Notes: a model not told the origin generated them from the letters alone. 64,000 nucleotides of DNA from Cryptomeria japonica (GCF_030272615.1 NC_081409.1:239285832-239349831); one strand, 5' to 3'. Numbered from the stretch's first letter, positions 24,301-35,431 are shown. Program-made: numbers and translations.

Positions 24301-24712
24301 TGCTATCCCTATTGGAACCCAAACCAACCACAAAGTTGAAGCTATGGAAGCTCTTCAAGGCATCCTCCTAGCTAAAAAGTGGAATTGCCCCTATCTATGG
24401 ATTGAAGGGGATTCAAATAATATTATAAAGTGTCTAAAGGGGACTTCAAAACCTTCATGGTCAATTCACAACATAATCACCTCTACTATTGACCTTATTA
24501 GCACCTTTAAAAAATGCCATATATCACACATCTACTGGGAGGCCAACAACTCTGCTGACTGGGCTGCTAACGTGATTGTTAAAAGTGAGGAACTTTCCAC
24601 GTGGATGGGTGAACGCGAACTCCCCGAAGACGTCAGACAAATCATTAGTAATGAGCAATATAGAAGCACTCCAAAGATTCTTGATGGACAAGATAATTAT
24701 GAAAAGTACTAA
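21374..24712 (+). pseudogene. LINE ORF2: reverse transcriptase, zf-RVT and RNase H
   Basis: One frame runs through the whole 3.3 kb, broken only by point stops: TAG at 21539, 22235, 22298, 22817, 23336 and 23459, and TAA at 23630. Linker: CIWLKEGDRNTRFFH. Reverse transcriptase: NKAPGPDGFPMFFFQEFW (~21865), FRPISLCNSFYKIISKVL, the catalytic KLDLSKAYDRVDW (~22250), RGLRQGDPISPILF (~22425) and QFVDDIIIMGES (~22570). zf-RVT near 23640-23810 (CVMCLQEEESVDHLALHC). RNase H from ~24210: NFDGAAKGNPGPSGRGAILR, KVEAMEALQG, WIEGDSNNI and YWEANNSADWAAN. Catalytic residues of both enzymes are present, so the inactivation is by nonsense and 5' truncation only. In the family the protein primes cDNA synthesis at the target site. 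Confidence 0.9.
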
Positions 24713-24869
24713 TGTGAGTACTTCAAGTTATTATAATAATGAGAATATCACTCATTCTAACATCAATGCCATTAACTCTCACACTTTCTGGGTAACTATT
24801 ATAGTTCTGAAAAGCTCTCTGGTTTATCTGCTCTGCAAGTTTCAAAATTTAGCCGTGGGTAGCGACAAC

Positions 24870-26201
24870 ATGGGTGGAAATAGGAGGCGATATGGACCAA
24901 GTAGCTGCAAAGAGTGGAAACAGAAGGAAGAGGTTTGGGGTATTCTGCAGAAGGGTGGTCCCTCGAACTTCATGGAGAGACTCCATGGTCGAGATGGTAT
25001 GGTTACCAGTCTTTTCTGCAAGAACTGGAAGAAGGGCATGTTAAAAATGGGTGATCAAATGGTTGAAATCGATGAAGACTTAATTGCTCAAGCCACGGGA
25101 CTCACAAGGGAAGGCTGCAACTTCTACAGAGATAGGAAGGTCAGCAGGGAAGCTATTGAAAGGTACTCGAAAACTGAGAAAGAGAAAAAACGACTGCCCT
25201 TTGTGGATTTTGAGGAAGAGATGTTTGATTCTGCCTTTTCTGAGGAAGAGGAATCTGACAGTGATTCTTCAACTGACACAGAGGATAGCACTGATGTCTC
25301 AGAGTATGAAAGTGGGAAGAAGAGGAAATACAGTAAAACAAGACCCTCTTCCTCTAAGGGCAAAAAGCCAAAAAGCAGACCCCTGATCATCATCTCTTTT
25401 GAAGAGGAGGACTCAGATGACTCTGAAAAGGAGAACCCTAAAGGGTTGCTGAAGAAGAAAACAAAAGACCATACCCAGACCAGGAAAAAGCACAAGAAGA
25501 AAGAGGAGACTGATAAGGATCCAACAGCCGACAAGCAAGCAAAGGCCCTGGAAGCTGATCAGAGTCTGGAAAAGGAGAGCATGGAAGAGACTCTTAGGGC
25601 TGCCGACACAATTTCTGCCCTCCACATCCCTAAAGAGGAACATGTTACCCCTGGAAAAGATGCCCCCCCATCTAGCCCTCCTCCTGAGGGGTTGCATGGT
25701 TTCATGGAAACTATGGAGTGGCTCATTAATGGCTACAAGAAAGCTAAGGATGAAAACAAAAAACTCTGCAACAAAGTCTTGATCCTGGAAACCATTAATA
25801 CTGGGGAAGGGAACGCTATGGCTGACTATATTGAGGACCTAAAAAACACCATTGCCAAAGCTGAAGACACCAGAGATGCTTTTAACCCCAAGTTTGAGAA
25901 GATTGAGAAGGATTTGCTGGAAAGGAAAAGCCTTGCTGACACTAGCGATGAAACCCTCTCAAACATCGTTACCAAAATTGGTAAAATTGAGGAGTGTTTG
26001 AAGAACATTGCTGAACAAAGCCTAAGTATCCTGAAGATCTCAGTGAACAACACCCACACCCTCATCAACAAACTGGATGATGAAAAGGAAATCCAGGACA
26101 TAGACTCGGAAGCTGAAGGAATAGTGAAGCTCAGGGTCCCAGAACCCGCACAAGAGGCAAGAGGAAGGAAAACAAACCGAACAAGGATCTGGAAGACCTA
26201 A
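24870..26201 (+). CDS. LINE downstream ORF (third ORF): acidic/basic linker and coiled-coil protein, unknown function
   Basis: The longest intact ORF in the window. It is open from 24576, but that part overlaps ORF2, so I start at ATG 24870 (MGGNRRRYG), 158 bp after the ORF2 stop, giving 443 residues. Residues 15-85 form a compact module (CKEWKQKEEVWGILQKGG, FCKNWKKGMLKMGDQMVEI, ATGLTREGCNFYRDRKVS). Residues ~105-250 are low-complexity acidic Ser/Glu and Lys clusters (EEEESDSDSSTDTEDS, KKRKYSKTRPSSSKGKKPKS) with possible nuclear-localisation basic runs. Residues ~275-430 are helical with coiled-coil character (FMETMEWLINGYKKAKDENK onward). A second frame offers a better ending up to 26272 (DLEDLKVVGATYDEQVIKAE), so a 1-base shift near 26150 probably truncates the original tail. 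No enzymatic motif. It could be an RNA-binding chaperone, but that is inference. Confidence 0.75.
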   Translation: MGGNRRRYGPSSCKEWKQKEEVWGILQKGGPSNFMERLHGRDGMVTSLFCKNWKKGMLKMGDQMVEIDEDLIAQATGLTREGCNFYRDRKVSREAIERYSKTEKEKKRLPFVDFEEEMFDSAFSEEEESDSDSSTDTEDSTDVSEYESGKKRKYSKTRPSSSKGKKPKSRPLIIISFEEEDSDDSEKENPKGLLKKKTKDHTQTRKKHKKKEETDKDPTADKQAKALEADQSLEKESMEETLRAADTISALHIPKEEHVTPGKDAPPSSPPPEGLHGFMETMEWLINGYKKAKDENKKLCNKVLILETINTGEGNAMADYIEDLKNTIAKAEDTRDAFNPKFEKIEKDLLERKSLADTSDETLSNIVTKIGKIEECLKNIAEQSLSILKISVNNTHTLINKLDDEKEIQDIDSEAEGIVKLRVPEPAQEARGRKTNRTRIWKT

Positions 26202-26443
26202 AAGTTGTCGGGGCCACCTACGACGAGCAGGTGATTAAGGCGGAGGATTTGCTGAAGAAAATTACTGTGTAGTGCCTTCTCTGTTTCTTTGTTGTTTTTT
26301 GTTGTTAAGCTATTCTTTCTGGTTGCTAGTCTTTTGGCTAGTCTTTTTGTATGCGGACTTTAAAGCATTGTTCTTCTTGGTGCTTTTTCTCTATCTATGT
26401 TGTAAAGGTTTCGGTCCTGAAAACCTGTTTTTTAATTAATCAG

Positions 26444-27770
26444 AACATAAAATATTACTCCTCCAGGGCACTTCCTTGCACTAAATTTTCACATTGATCT
26501 TCAATAGAAGTTTGATTGAAAGTGACAACTAAAGAAAAGAGAAGATTGAAGAAAGGAGGCTATGTGATTTTTTTTTTAAACTACTAAACATCATTATATT
26601 ATAAAAAATAGACTCTATTGAGTAAATATAATATTTTATTTAAAAACTATTTTTCACATTTTGTCTAAATTTAATATTTTCTATTCTTAGAAAGAGAATT
26701 GAACGAATCTAAGGAACATATAATACCATTAATGTTCACAATGGAGTGTTCCTTCAATGGATATTCAAAACTTTGCTTTTGTGTCCTTTACACTTTAAAT
26801 ACTTATTAAGGAGAAAAAAATTATACAATTCTAAGACTTCCATTTTAATGATTTTAATACTTCCATTTTAATACTTTTAATACTTCCATTTTGGCTTTTA
26901 GCTCTGCATTCTTATCTTTAAGGAATTTGGAATATCTTTTAGAAATCAACATATATACAATGGCAATTAAGGAAGATTTAGAAAAAGCCTCCAAATTTTG
27001 TCTTACGGTATAAGAAATACACAAGTTTGTCGATTATGTGACAAATTTAAGTATTTAAATAATTGAAAAGTGCATTGAGCATGTTAATATGATTTGGGTT
27101 GTCAAATAATAGGATGATGGAGTTGCCTCTTTCATCTTAATATAAGAAAAAAAAATGTTTGTTTAGAATTTAATCATTAAATGGAATAGGGTTAATATTT
27201 TTGTAATGTTTTTAAAATTGGTTCAGTATAATATGTGTTTAATATACAAGTATATTGAGCATTATCAAATAATAATAATAGAATAATGTAATTACCTTTG
27301 TCATCAATTAAGTGGAGTATGGTGAAGAATTTTTTTAAGTTTTTAAAATAAGGTTGATGGGTTATGTTTTTTTTTTTTTAAAGATTTTCATTGTACTTTT
27401 ATAAAATTTTCAAATAAATATATATTTTAAATAAAAAGTAGGTCAGTTGTCTATTTTATTGCAGTATATTAATTCAAATGGAAAACTATTTATAAATAGT
27501 TGAATATTAGTATATTACATATAATTATTCATGTTTTGTGTATTTAACCTGTTGAAAATTTCTTTAAGGACTTTAACTAGTTTTTACATAGGTTGTTGTT
27601 ATTGTCTAGAAGTTTGTATCTCATATATGTGATGGAAGCATTTTTGACTCGTCAATTTATGATGATATTCATAACAATAATATGTTGTGCCATATATATA
27701 TATAGAAAGTGGTATATCTTCATTTTGAAGCCTTGAGTGGGTTGATTTAGTTCTATCGAAACTGCTTGTA
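26444..27770. other. non-coding part of copy B
   Basis: Alignable with copy A (15700-16990) and copy C (36905-38010); no ORF of note. Confidence 0.6.
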
Positions 27771-28625
27771 GTGTCATGGAAGGGTCAAATATTCACTATT
27801 GGTGGTATTAATTTTGAAGTAAATGAAGAATCCATTACGCCTACCATAGGGTTGAAGGTGGATGGAAGAAAGGCCAAGAAGTGGGGTAAGTTGAGGGACA
27901 ATGAGAGTTTTATGGATTTTCATAATGACGGGGAAAAACTCACTAAATTCCAAAACGAACACAAGAGGGAGTAGTTTTCCCCTTAGGATGAGATAAGTTG
28001 GTTCTCATAAAATATTTTACCCTTGACTTGGTTATTTAAAACGTTCTTTCAACTACCACTTACCTTTATTCAACCACTTAAGGCATACAACGTTAATTAG
28101 CTTCCCTTTTTCTCCTTTAAATTCCTTAGAGAACTCTATTATGGGGGCGCTGTCAACCTCGGATAAAGTTCCTTTTCATTAGGATCTTTTTTTAGACACT
28201 ATAAACATAATTTATCCTTAACCCTTGAGTCATCTATTATTCTCTCTAATTTCACTAACTTGATTAACTCTATCCTAGGTTACCCTAGTAATGGTGTAGA
28301 GGGGGGTGTTAGTGGCGAAAATTATATCCCCTCCACTACTAATACCATTGGTAATAGTTTTCTAGGTAAGGGTAAGGGTATTTATATTAAGAACAATTTA
28401 AGTGTTGTTATTGATTACCGAAGTTCTATTACGTCTTAGAATAGCTCTCTTGAATCCTAGATGTTATGTCCACCTTCAAGGCCAAGGGTTTATCCTCAAG
28501 AAGGGAAGAAGAGCATCACCAATAGACTTAGGGTGGTTAAAGGAAAAATTAGAGAGAAAAATATCTCCTACTATTTATTCTCAACTTAAAATTTGGAGGC
28601 CTTTCCTAGAAGTATGCATTAATAG
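27771..28625 (+). pseudogene. conifer TE-type ORF, N-terminal half (copy B)
   Basis: One frame can be followed for about 285 codons. It starts SWKGQIFTIGGINFEVNEES and TIGLKVDGRKAKKWGKLRD. After a series of stops, several of them TAG, it continues in the same register through NFTNLINSILGYPSNGVEGG and KGKGIYIKNNLSVVIDYRSS. The same register is open in copy C, which argues that this was a real coding region once. Similar to the module at the start of the LINE ORF at 24870. Function unknown. Confidence 0.55.
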
Positions 28626-29388
28626 GTATTAAAATTAAATAAAATAGACAACCAAAAATTATAAATAGCAACTATACCCAAATTTGACACTTGAACCCAA
28701 ATAATTGTCACTTTGTCGGGTAATCAACTATAATAACCTTTGTATAGTTGATAAATACTTTACAATGCATCAATACATAATCACAATGTGGAACCCATTT
28801 AAAATATTCTTATTTACACTTCTACTAACATAGGCAAAGCATGAATGTATTGACCGTGGTTCTCTAAATATATACAATTAGTTTTTATTTAGTTTTTCTT
28901 GGGTTTTAGTCACTAAATAATGCATAATACATATCAATATATTCCTAGTTTCTTTTCTATCAAGGTAACTTATTTTAGGCTTTTAAATGATATGGAAGGT
29001 ATAAGTTTTCTAGACTAGTGCCTTACTAGGTAATAGAATCAAACACAACCATTAAAATCCTAGACAAGAAGATGTAGTAAGGATATGATATTAGGCAATA
29101 ATATCTACTTAATAATCCTTAGTCAAACTTACACAATCCTAGATGTAATTTAGAAATGACCATTACAAAACCAACTTGTGTTGATTCAAAATGCTATGAC
29201 ATTTACAAAACCTTTGTTACATTTACACCATTTAATATGTTGAAGATATTTTTTAAATCAACAATAAATATGTGATAGTTTTCTATTAAAAACCTTTCAT
29301 TACAAGTAGTCAAGAAGACTATAATTATAAACATATGTTGATGTAGATACCCTTCTACAACTTCTTTTTGAAACCCTAATGGTGGACC
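28626..29388. other. non-coding end of copy B
   Basis: Matches copy C at 44950-45712 almost base for base. No gene seen. Confidence 0.6.
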
Positions 29389-30665
29389 TGAAGATGGGAA
29401 AAAGAAGCAAGGTGGATTTGGATGGTTAGCATACAAATCAAAAAATTAAAACATATAAAAATATGAAGCATTAATCAAATCAGATAAAGAACATGAAGAC
29501 AAATGATTTTACCTTGCAAACCTTTACCTTCTCCCTCAGATGGAGCTTGGATGAAGTCGAAGTGCGCCCAAATGCCTCCAACGTGATGTTGATTTGCTCC
29601 TAGATTGCTTGATGTGGTTGGCTCTCCAACATTGTGCACAAATGGATGTGATGGATTTGAAGGATGAGATGGATAATATGGCTAATTATGGATGAGGGAT
29701 AACTTTGGCATGATAAGGGTGCAAATATGGTTTCCTAGGCACAAACTAGTAGCATGAACTTGCTAAAATTGGAGATGAAATGTGAGGGGATGGAGTCCTC
29801 AATTTATAGGGAGAGAAGAGGAGAAATGAAGGGCTAGGATTGACCCAAGATGGAGGGTCAAGATTTCTTGTGAGACCACACAAGGCCCAAGAGGTGGTGT
29901 GGAGCCCAAGAGATATGCCTTAAAGGCATTTCTTATCTCCACACTCCTCAAGGTACATTGGGAAGACTTCCCAATGTGCCTTGAGAAGAGCAAGGGATAG
30001 GATATTCCTTGAGGGATGGAAAGGAAGAATTGACAATTCTTCAAAAGGGATGCTCATGGGGATTAGAGGAATAAGGAGGAATTAAAAATTCCTTGGAAGA
30101 TGAGATGCCTAGAGGAATGTGAGATTTTGAAAATCTCACATTCACCTAGGAAAAGGGCATTTAAGGATAGTGGTTAGATGGAAGGGACAAGGAGTTAACT
30201 TTGTGGCTAATCATGATGATTAGCCACTAGCAACTCATTAGGAGAGGGATTAGAGGGAAGATTAGGTGGGATTAGGGTAGATAAGATTTGTAGGAGGATT
30301 TGACTAGGAGAGAGAATGAGTGGAGGGATTTAAAAATTAGAAGAATAATGCTAAGTGAGCTTAGGGAGTTTCTAGAAGAATTTATTAGGTTAATGATGGA
30401 TTAGGAAAAGGTGACTTGTAGGAATCACTTAAGTTAACTAATTAATTGAAATTAATTAGTTAAGAGGAGGAATTTGAGAAGATTTAATATTGAGGATTTT
30501 TAGAAGAATAAAAGGGGATTTATTAAATAAATCAATCATAGACTATAGTGACAATATTAATTATAATTAATTAATATTGAGGAGAATTAAAAATTGACAT
30601 AATTAATAAATTAATTATGTTAGGAATTTAAAAATAATTAAAATAATTATTTTTAAGTGTCTACA
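29389..30665 (-). repeat. 3' LTR of gypsy-1, about 1.28 kb
   Basis: On the minus strand it begins TGTAGACACTTAAAA at 30665, directly after the polypurine tract. The other end at 29389 is inferred from the point where copies B and C part. The outer 250 bp hold AT-palindromes like those in the solo LTR. The plus-strand start is TGAAGATGGG, so the minus-strand end is ..CA as required. Confidence 0.7.
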
Positions 30666-30680
30666 TTTTGCCCCTCTTTT
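30666..30680 (-). promoter_or_regulatory. polypurine tract of gypsy-1
   Basis: On the minus strand AAAAGAGGGGCAAAA lies immediately before TGTAGACAC, the LTR start. This purine-rich primer for plus-strand DNA fixes the orientation of the element as minus. The same tract sits beside the gypsy-2 LTR. Confidence 0.85.
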
Positions 30681-31607
30681 ACGCAGCGGCAAATTTGGTG
30701 ATGGGTAAAAGATAGAAGAAGAAGAAATAGATGCCCCAGCGTAAAGCGTGGGAGGTGTATGCCCCCTCGAGAATTTTGTCGAAAGAAAATTGCCGAAAAA
30801 TTCTCGAAATAAAGAAGAAAGAATTTGAGTGGAGGAGATAAGTGAAATAGAGAAAGAGGAAGTAGATTGAAAAATCTAGGAGAGAAAGTAGGAGATGTGA
30901 GACCGCAGAGGGAATGGGCCCTCGAGGGGGCCCATATAAGCCACAAAGGGCCCAATGAGGAGTCATTGTTGCACACAAGCGTTGGAGCCAATCAAAGCCT
31001 AGAAGGAGAGAAGGAGAGATGGATCACATTCCTACACGTGATCATCACGCTAAGAGGATCCAATGGTACGACATACCCACTAGCTATGGACCACCAGTAT
31101 GTAGGACCATCCCCCCTTTTAAATTTTTTAGGGTAGGGGTAGAATTAGGGCTAAATTTAGGGCATAGACTTGGCAAGGCGCACACGTTGATCACTATTTC
31201 AGTGTGCGCGCCAATGGGTTAGCGCGAGCGCTCACTGGGAGGAGGTGGGTAGAATAGGTTTTTTTGGGGGGAGGGGGAATGTTTAGCGCGGGTGCTCGTA
31301 CTTTGACACGGGCACTCGCGCATCCGCATGGGCACTCAATGTTTTACGTGGGCGCTCGCATTGATGGAAGCTGTAGGCAGGGTTGGGGGGTTAGGTCTCT
31401 CTGTTAGTGTGAGCACCTGCAGATTGGCGTGAGCGCCATGGTTTTTGTGCGAGCACAGGACAAATCAGCATGTGTGCTCAGGAGGGGGGAGTTTAGGCGT
31501 AGGTTTAGAATTTTGGGGATGGGGTGAAGGTAGGGTTGATTCCAGAGGGTAGAATAGGACTTGAGGACATGGAAAATAATGAATTGGTTTGTTGGATGTA
31601 GGCATAG
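30681..31607. other. gypsy-1 internal non-coding segment
   Basis: Purine-rich at first, then GC-richer with many GCGC-containing runs (GCGCGAGCGCTC, GCGGGTGCTCG near 31220-31470), unlike the AT-rich surroundings. No ORF. Being upstream of the plus-strand ORF at 31608 it could hold its promoter, but nothing specific is recognisable. Confidence 0.5.
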
Positions 31608-33692
31608 ATGGGGTCATTGGCTTTGAGGGAGCATTGGCCTGCTACTATGAGTTTATATTGGGAGTTGGGGCATGATGAGTTGGAGGTGCTAGCTGCTCTA
31701 GGATTGCATTATGTGGGCAAGTGGTCGAGGATACGGGCTCATACTATGATGATGATGATATTAGTTGAGAGGTGGGACAATAGGTATAACACCTTTCATC
31801 TTCCTACTGGTGAGGCGACAATGACCCTTCTGGATGTATGGAGGATCTTGAAGATCCCCGTTCGTGGTGTCATCCCAGAGTACCACTTGGATGCAATGAA
31901 TTTTTATCTTCGAGAGGTTTGTGAGTATGAGACCCCACTGATGCTGGATAGGAGTAGGATGCACTTGGATAGGGCGATGGGCATTCGGCGAATTCCTCGC
32001 TTGGTACTAGTGATTTGTGGATTCTTGAGTGGGCAGATTATTCTTGACCTAGGCGGGCATGGATTTCCTGTTGGATGGAGTAGGTGTCTTTATTTCATGC
32101 TTCATAATGGCGTGTAGTATGCGTGGAGAGTTGCGATGTTAGCTTAGTAATATCATGATATACATTTGGTGGTGTATAGGGAGTATGCTAGTTTGTCCGC
32201 AGGAGTGACACTTCTCCACATCTGGGCTTGGGAGAACATTGTGGTTACTTGGACACTAGGTGTACAGGACAGGTGGTCTCGACACCCATATGTGGATAGG
32301 TACAAGGGGCTGCTGCACTATACTCAGATAGGGTCTGTATGGTTTTGGCGTCGGATTCTGGATTAGCTTATGTAGTTTACATGGCGGCCGTTTTTGGGGT
32401 GTGAGAGATGGAGGGGTGACTGACAGCTACACTGAGCTGGGGTGGAGATTTGGATGTTTGGAAGATCAGTGTATATTATGGAGTATTATGCATCATTTAG
32501 GGTGGCGAGACAACTCAGGCAGGTTCATGATATAGTGGGGGACATCCTAGTATATCCTCAGATTACATAGGATGTTAGATTTTGGGGCCCGACATCGAGT
32601 CCATTGGAGGGCAGGACCAATTTCCAAACAATGTCTCATTTGGTTTGGGATGAGAAGATGGGGGCATGTGAGGATCCAGAGACAACAGGAGGATACGAGA
32701 GCTGGTGGGAGGGGCACTTGCCAGTATGTCTTACCATTCCTGGGGTTTTGGAGGATGATGAGTTGTAACCGATCGTAGACCAAGTAGTTGGTGGGGAGGA
32801 TGATGGCCCAGGGGAGAGAGTTGTGGTTGGTGTAGGGTGTGGTGCTGGTGGATAGCAGAGGAGGGTTAGGGCTGTATGGAGGAGGGATCTAGAGGAGGGA
32901 GAAGGAGAGAGAGATGGAGCACTAGTAGGAGAGGCCACAGAGGCCATGTGTGGCAGGGGAGAGGATGTTGTACCTATGGATTATCCCGAGGCACAAGTGG
33001 AGGAGAGGGGAGGGGTATCACAGGATGACTTTGAACGAGTGTAGCAAGAGCGGGATACTACCCAGGTGAGGCTCCATTCTCTTGAGGATGAGCTACAGAT
33101 AGAGAGAGCTGGGAGGGAGAGTCTGGAGGCAGAGGTGGAGTGGCTGACGCGGGAGATAGCAGATTTGACGGAGAGCCTTCATATAGCTAGGACAGAGGTG
33201 GATGCCCTGAGGCAGGAGAAGGAGTCTGAGTGAATTCTAGAGGAGGCATAGACAAAGACAACTATAGTGGCCCTTCAAGATGTTATTCATTGGTAGGATA
33301 CCGAGCTAGAGGGGCTACGAGCCAGAGTACAGAGGGCAGAGGCAGATGTGACACGACTATGGGGGGAGAGGGATGCAACCCGCTAGGTGTTGGTTCTTGC
33401 AGGGCTTGGGCAGATATACGTTGATATTATGCAGCAGCGGGACAGGGTGAAGAGGGAAGTTCAGGAGGTAGGATACTTCAGGGGATTATATCACAGAGCA
33501 GTACCTGCAGCATAGCGAGCAACTTCGTACATTGAGAGTGTGCGATCTCACTGGACACAGAGTCAACGGTCCACACCGAGCCAACAAACATGTGGATTGG
33601 TGGGTTTTAGGCCACCAGGAGGAGGGGAGGCAGGAGGTTTAGGTGGAGGAGGTACATCGGAGGGGGGTGGGGAGACAAGAGGGGAGAGCTAG
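31608..33692 (+). pseudogene. plant-mobile-domain-like plus coiled-coil ORF, antisense within gypsy-1
   Basis: One frame runs 695 codons with no frameshift but about 14 stops. I checked 32115, 32364, 32373, 32421, 32433, 32568, 32766, 32853, 33042 and 33231 as in frame; most are TAG or TGA. Residues 1-170 resemble the plant mobile domain of MAIN/MAIL proteins and several transposons: LVERWDNRYNTFHLPTGEAT, then TLLDVWRILKIPVRGVIPEY. It goes on with LLHIWAWENI and WRPFLGCERW, further marks of that fold. Residues ~470-610 are long charged helices (SLEDELQIERAGRESLEAEV). The tail is Gly-rich (PPGGGEAGG). Some gypsy lineages carry extra ORFs between integrase and 3' LTR, including antisense ones, so position and strand fit. 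In host plants the domain acts in genome stability and TE silencing; the role in an element is unknown. Start codon uncertain. Confidence 0.7.
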
Positions 33693-35431
33693 CTCCATTT
33701 TGTCTTGTGTATCATCTTTTGACCCTTCGGGGTGATCATTGTATTATGACAGACACATTCATCCCTTTTGAGCATATATATATGATTTTATGATGATGGA
33801 TGATGTGTGTACTTTATTATGATAGATTCTATTTATTTTCTTGTGATGTGATGTATGGATGTAATTATGGATATATTGTGCTGATTTATTTGTGATGCAG
33901 TGTGTATGCTTATGTATGTATGCCTATGATAGGTTGCTGACATGTTTTTGGATGCATGATGAATGATCATGCTTTTTGATGTGTATATATGTTGCATATG
34001 CAAATGTATGATGGATATGTAGATGTAAATGATTTATGATGCATTCTATATGAGGAATGAATGTAATGTCATGATAATGTAATGTAATCTACGTGGATGA
34101 ATTAATGTCATTTATTTATAAATGATGTGTGTGATGAAATCTAAGTGTAAAAATGTTTGTGAAAAATGATAATCTAAATGAGTAGTGAATAAGTAATTCA
34201 ATCTATATGAATAATGCCACCTATACGTATAAAATTAATGAATAATGGAAAGAGGGAATATGCTGATAATAATACAATGATCTTTAGATATAAAATAGAA
34301 AAATATGGAATAAACTGGGAATGGGGGAAATTGAGGACTCCATGGGGTTATTAGATTAGGACTTTATGGAATGATGGTGAAAGTTGTGCACAAAAATATG
34401 GAGAGCGAACCTAGTTTGATATTGCCACTAGTGACTTGCACCACTAATTATAGGAATCAGGATGCCATGAGAAACCCAAGGCGTGGACTGACTCACAGTC
34501 AAATGGGAATTCCTTACACACAGCTATGTAAGTGTTGAGAAACACTAATACAAAGTTGTGGGTACGTGCAAGGAAACCCCCAAACACACTGATACCTCTT
34601 GTACACGAGAGGGTAAGTGTTGATAAACACTAGTACCAGGTCGCCAGTTTATACAAGAGATATCCAAAATATACCATGCTATGAAAATATGCCCCAACAT
34701 GCACCTATTGTAAACATACCTGGATATGGAAAATTCAGGCAGTCATAAATAGATGCAGTCATAGGGCAAAAGATGCAAGTCTAAATGAAAAATCCAAGAA
34801 ATCAAATAAGTTATTCACTCATGACCAACTGATACCTCTTGCCAAGAGTAGGATTAGGATGGAGGATAAAGTTGTCAGGTGAGGGAAGGATTCATCCCTA
34901 GGGAAAAGGATAAAGCAGGTGGACTTTTTGGATTGGGCAAGTGATCATATGGCCTTGAAGATTAACTTGTGGGCTTAGGACTGTTCTGAAGACTTCATGA
35001 AGCTCACATAGAGGCACACAAGCTTAGTTGATGGGACATTCCTTATTCATTATTTAGGCGAAGACTCATCATCATACACATGATTTATTCAGAAGTGGAA
35101 GGGAAGGAATGTTGCGATGCGTGGATTGGATTGGAGGGTGATTGGAGCACCGATCTGATAGACAATGGATCTGGTTTATTTACCTTGGTGCCTGCATGGA
35201 GGTTTTCACCAAGGTACTTGTCCATAGCGCCACAAAGTGGTTTTCACTGATGGACAATTTTTTAATTTTTTAAAATTTTTTTTAATTTTCTTTTGTATGT
35301 CACAGGGTGCCTGTTTGCCAGGATTTCACCAGAGTGATGATTTTTTCAGGATCTTTTTCTTATTTTTATGTATTTTTCATAATTTTTTTAAATTTTTTTG
35401 ATTTTTTTGACAATTTAAGACTTTCTGAGGA
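33693..35431 (-). other. gypsy-1 3' region between antisense ORF and integrase stop
   Basis: ATG/ATGT-rich low-complexity DNA at 33780-34330, then a segment with repeated GTGTTGAGAAACACTA-like lines (34490-34640) and T-rich text with TTTTCACC motifs next to the integrase stop (35230-35410). No ORF. The T-rich part has a counterpart beside the gypsy-2 integrase end at 56440-56670. Confidence 0.5.

Larger units (their letters stand above)
21372..26443 (+). mobile_element. LINE with RNase H and an extra downstream ORF, 5'-truncated
   Basis: The insert interrupts a segment that is continuous in copies A and C (ATATGACAACATAACA...). It starts inside the linker between endonuclease and reverse transcriptase, so the endonuclease and any ORF1 are missing, as is usual for 5'-truncated LINEs. 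Order: reverse transcriptase, zf-RVT, RNase H, then a separate ORF and a short 3' tail ending TTTTTTAATTAATCAG. AACATA flanks both sides (21366-21371, 26444-26449). The empty site itself contains an overlapping AACATAACATA, so a 6-bp duplication cannot be told from a blunt insertion. Confidence 0.85.
18215..29388. repeat. repeat block copy B (with later insertions)
   Basis: Same landmarks as copies A and C in the same order and orientation. When the solo LTR (20444-21219) and LINE (21372-26443) are set aside, the remainder is collinear with copy C up to about 29388/45712, where gypsy-1 begins in B and unrelated sequence begins in C. Confidence 0.85.

Noticed and set aside
24576-24869. N-terminal extension of the LINE third ORF to 24576
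   Set aside because: Overlaps the 3' end of RNase H ORF2 in another frame and has no conserved content; ATG at 24870 is more plausible.
21323-26101. Minus-strand ORFs opposite the LINE
   Set aside because: Shadows of the LINE coding frames with no domain.
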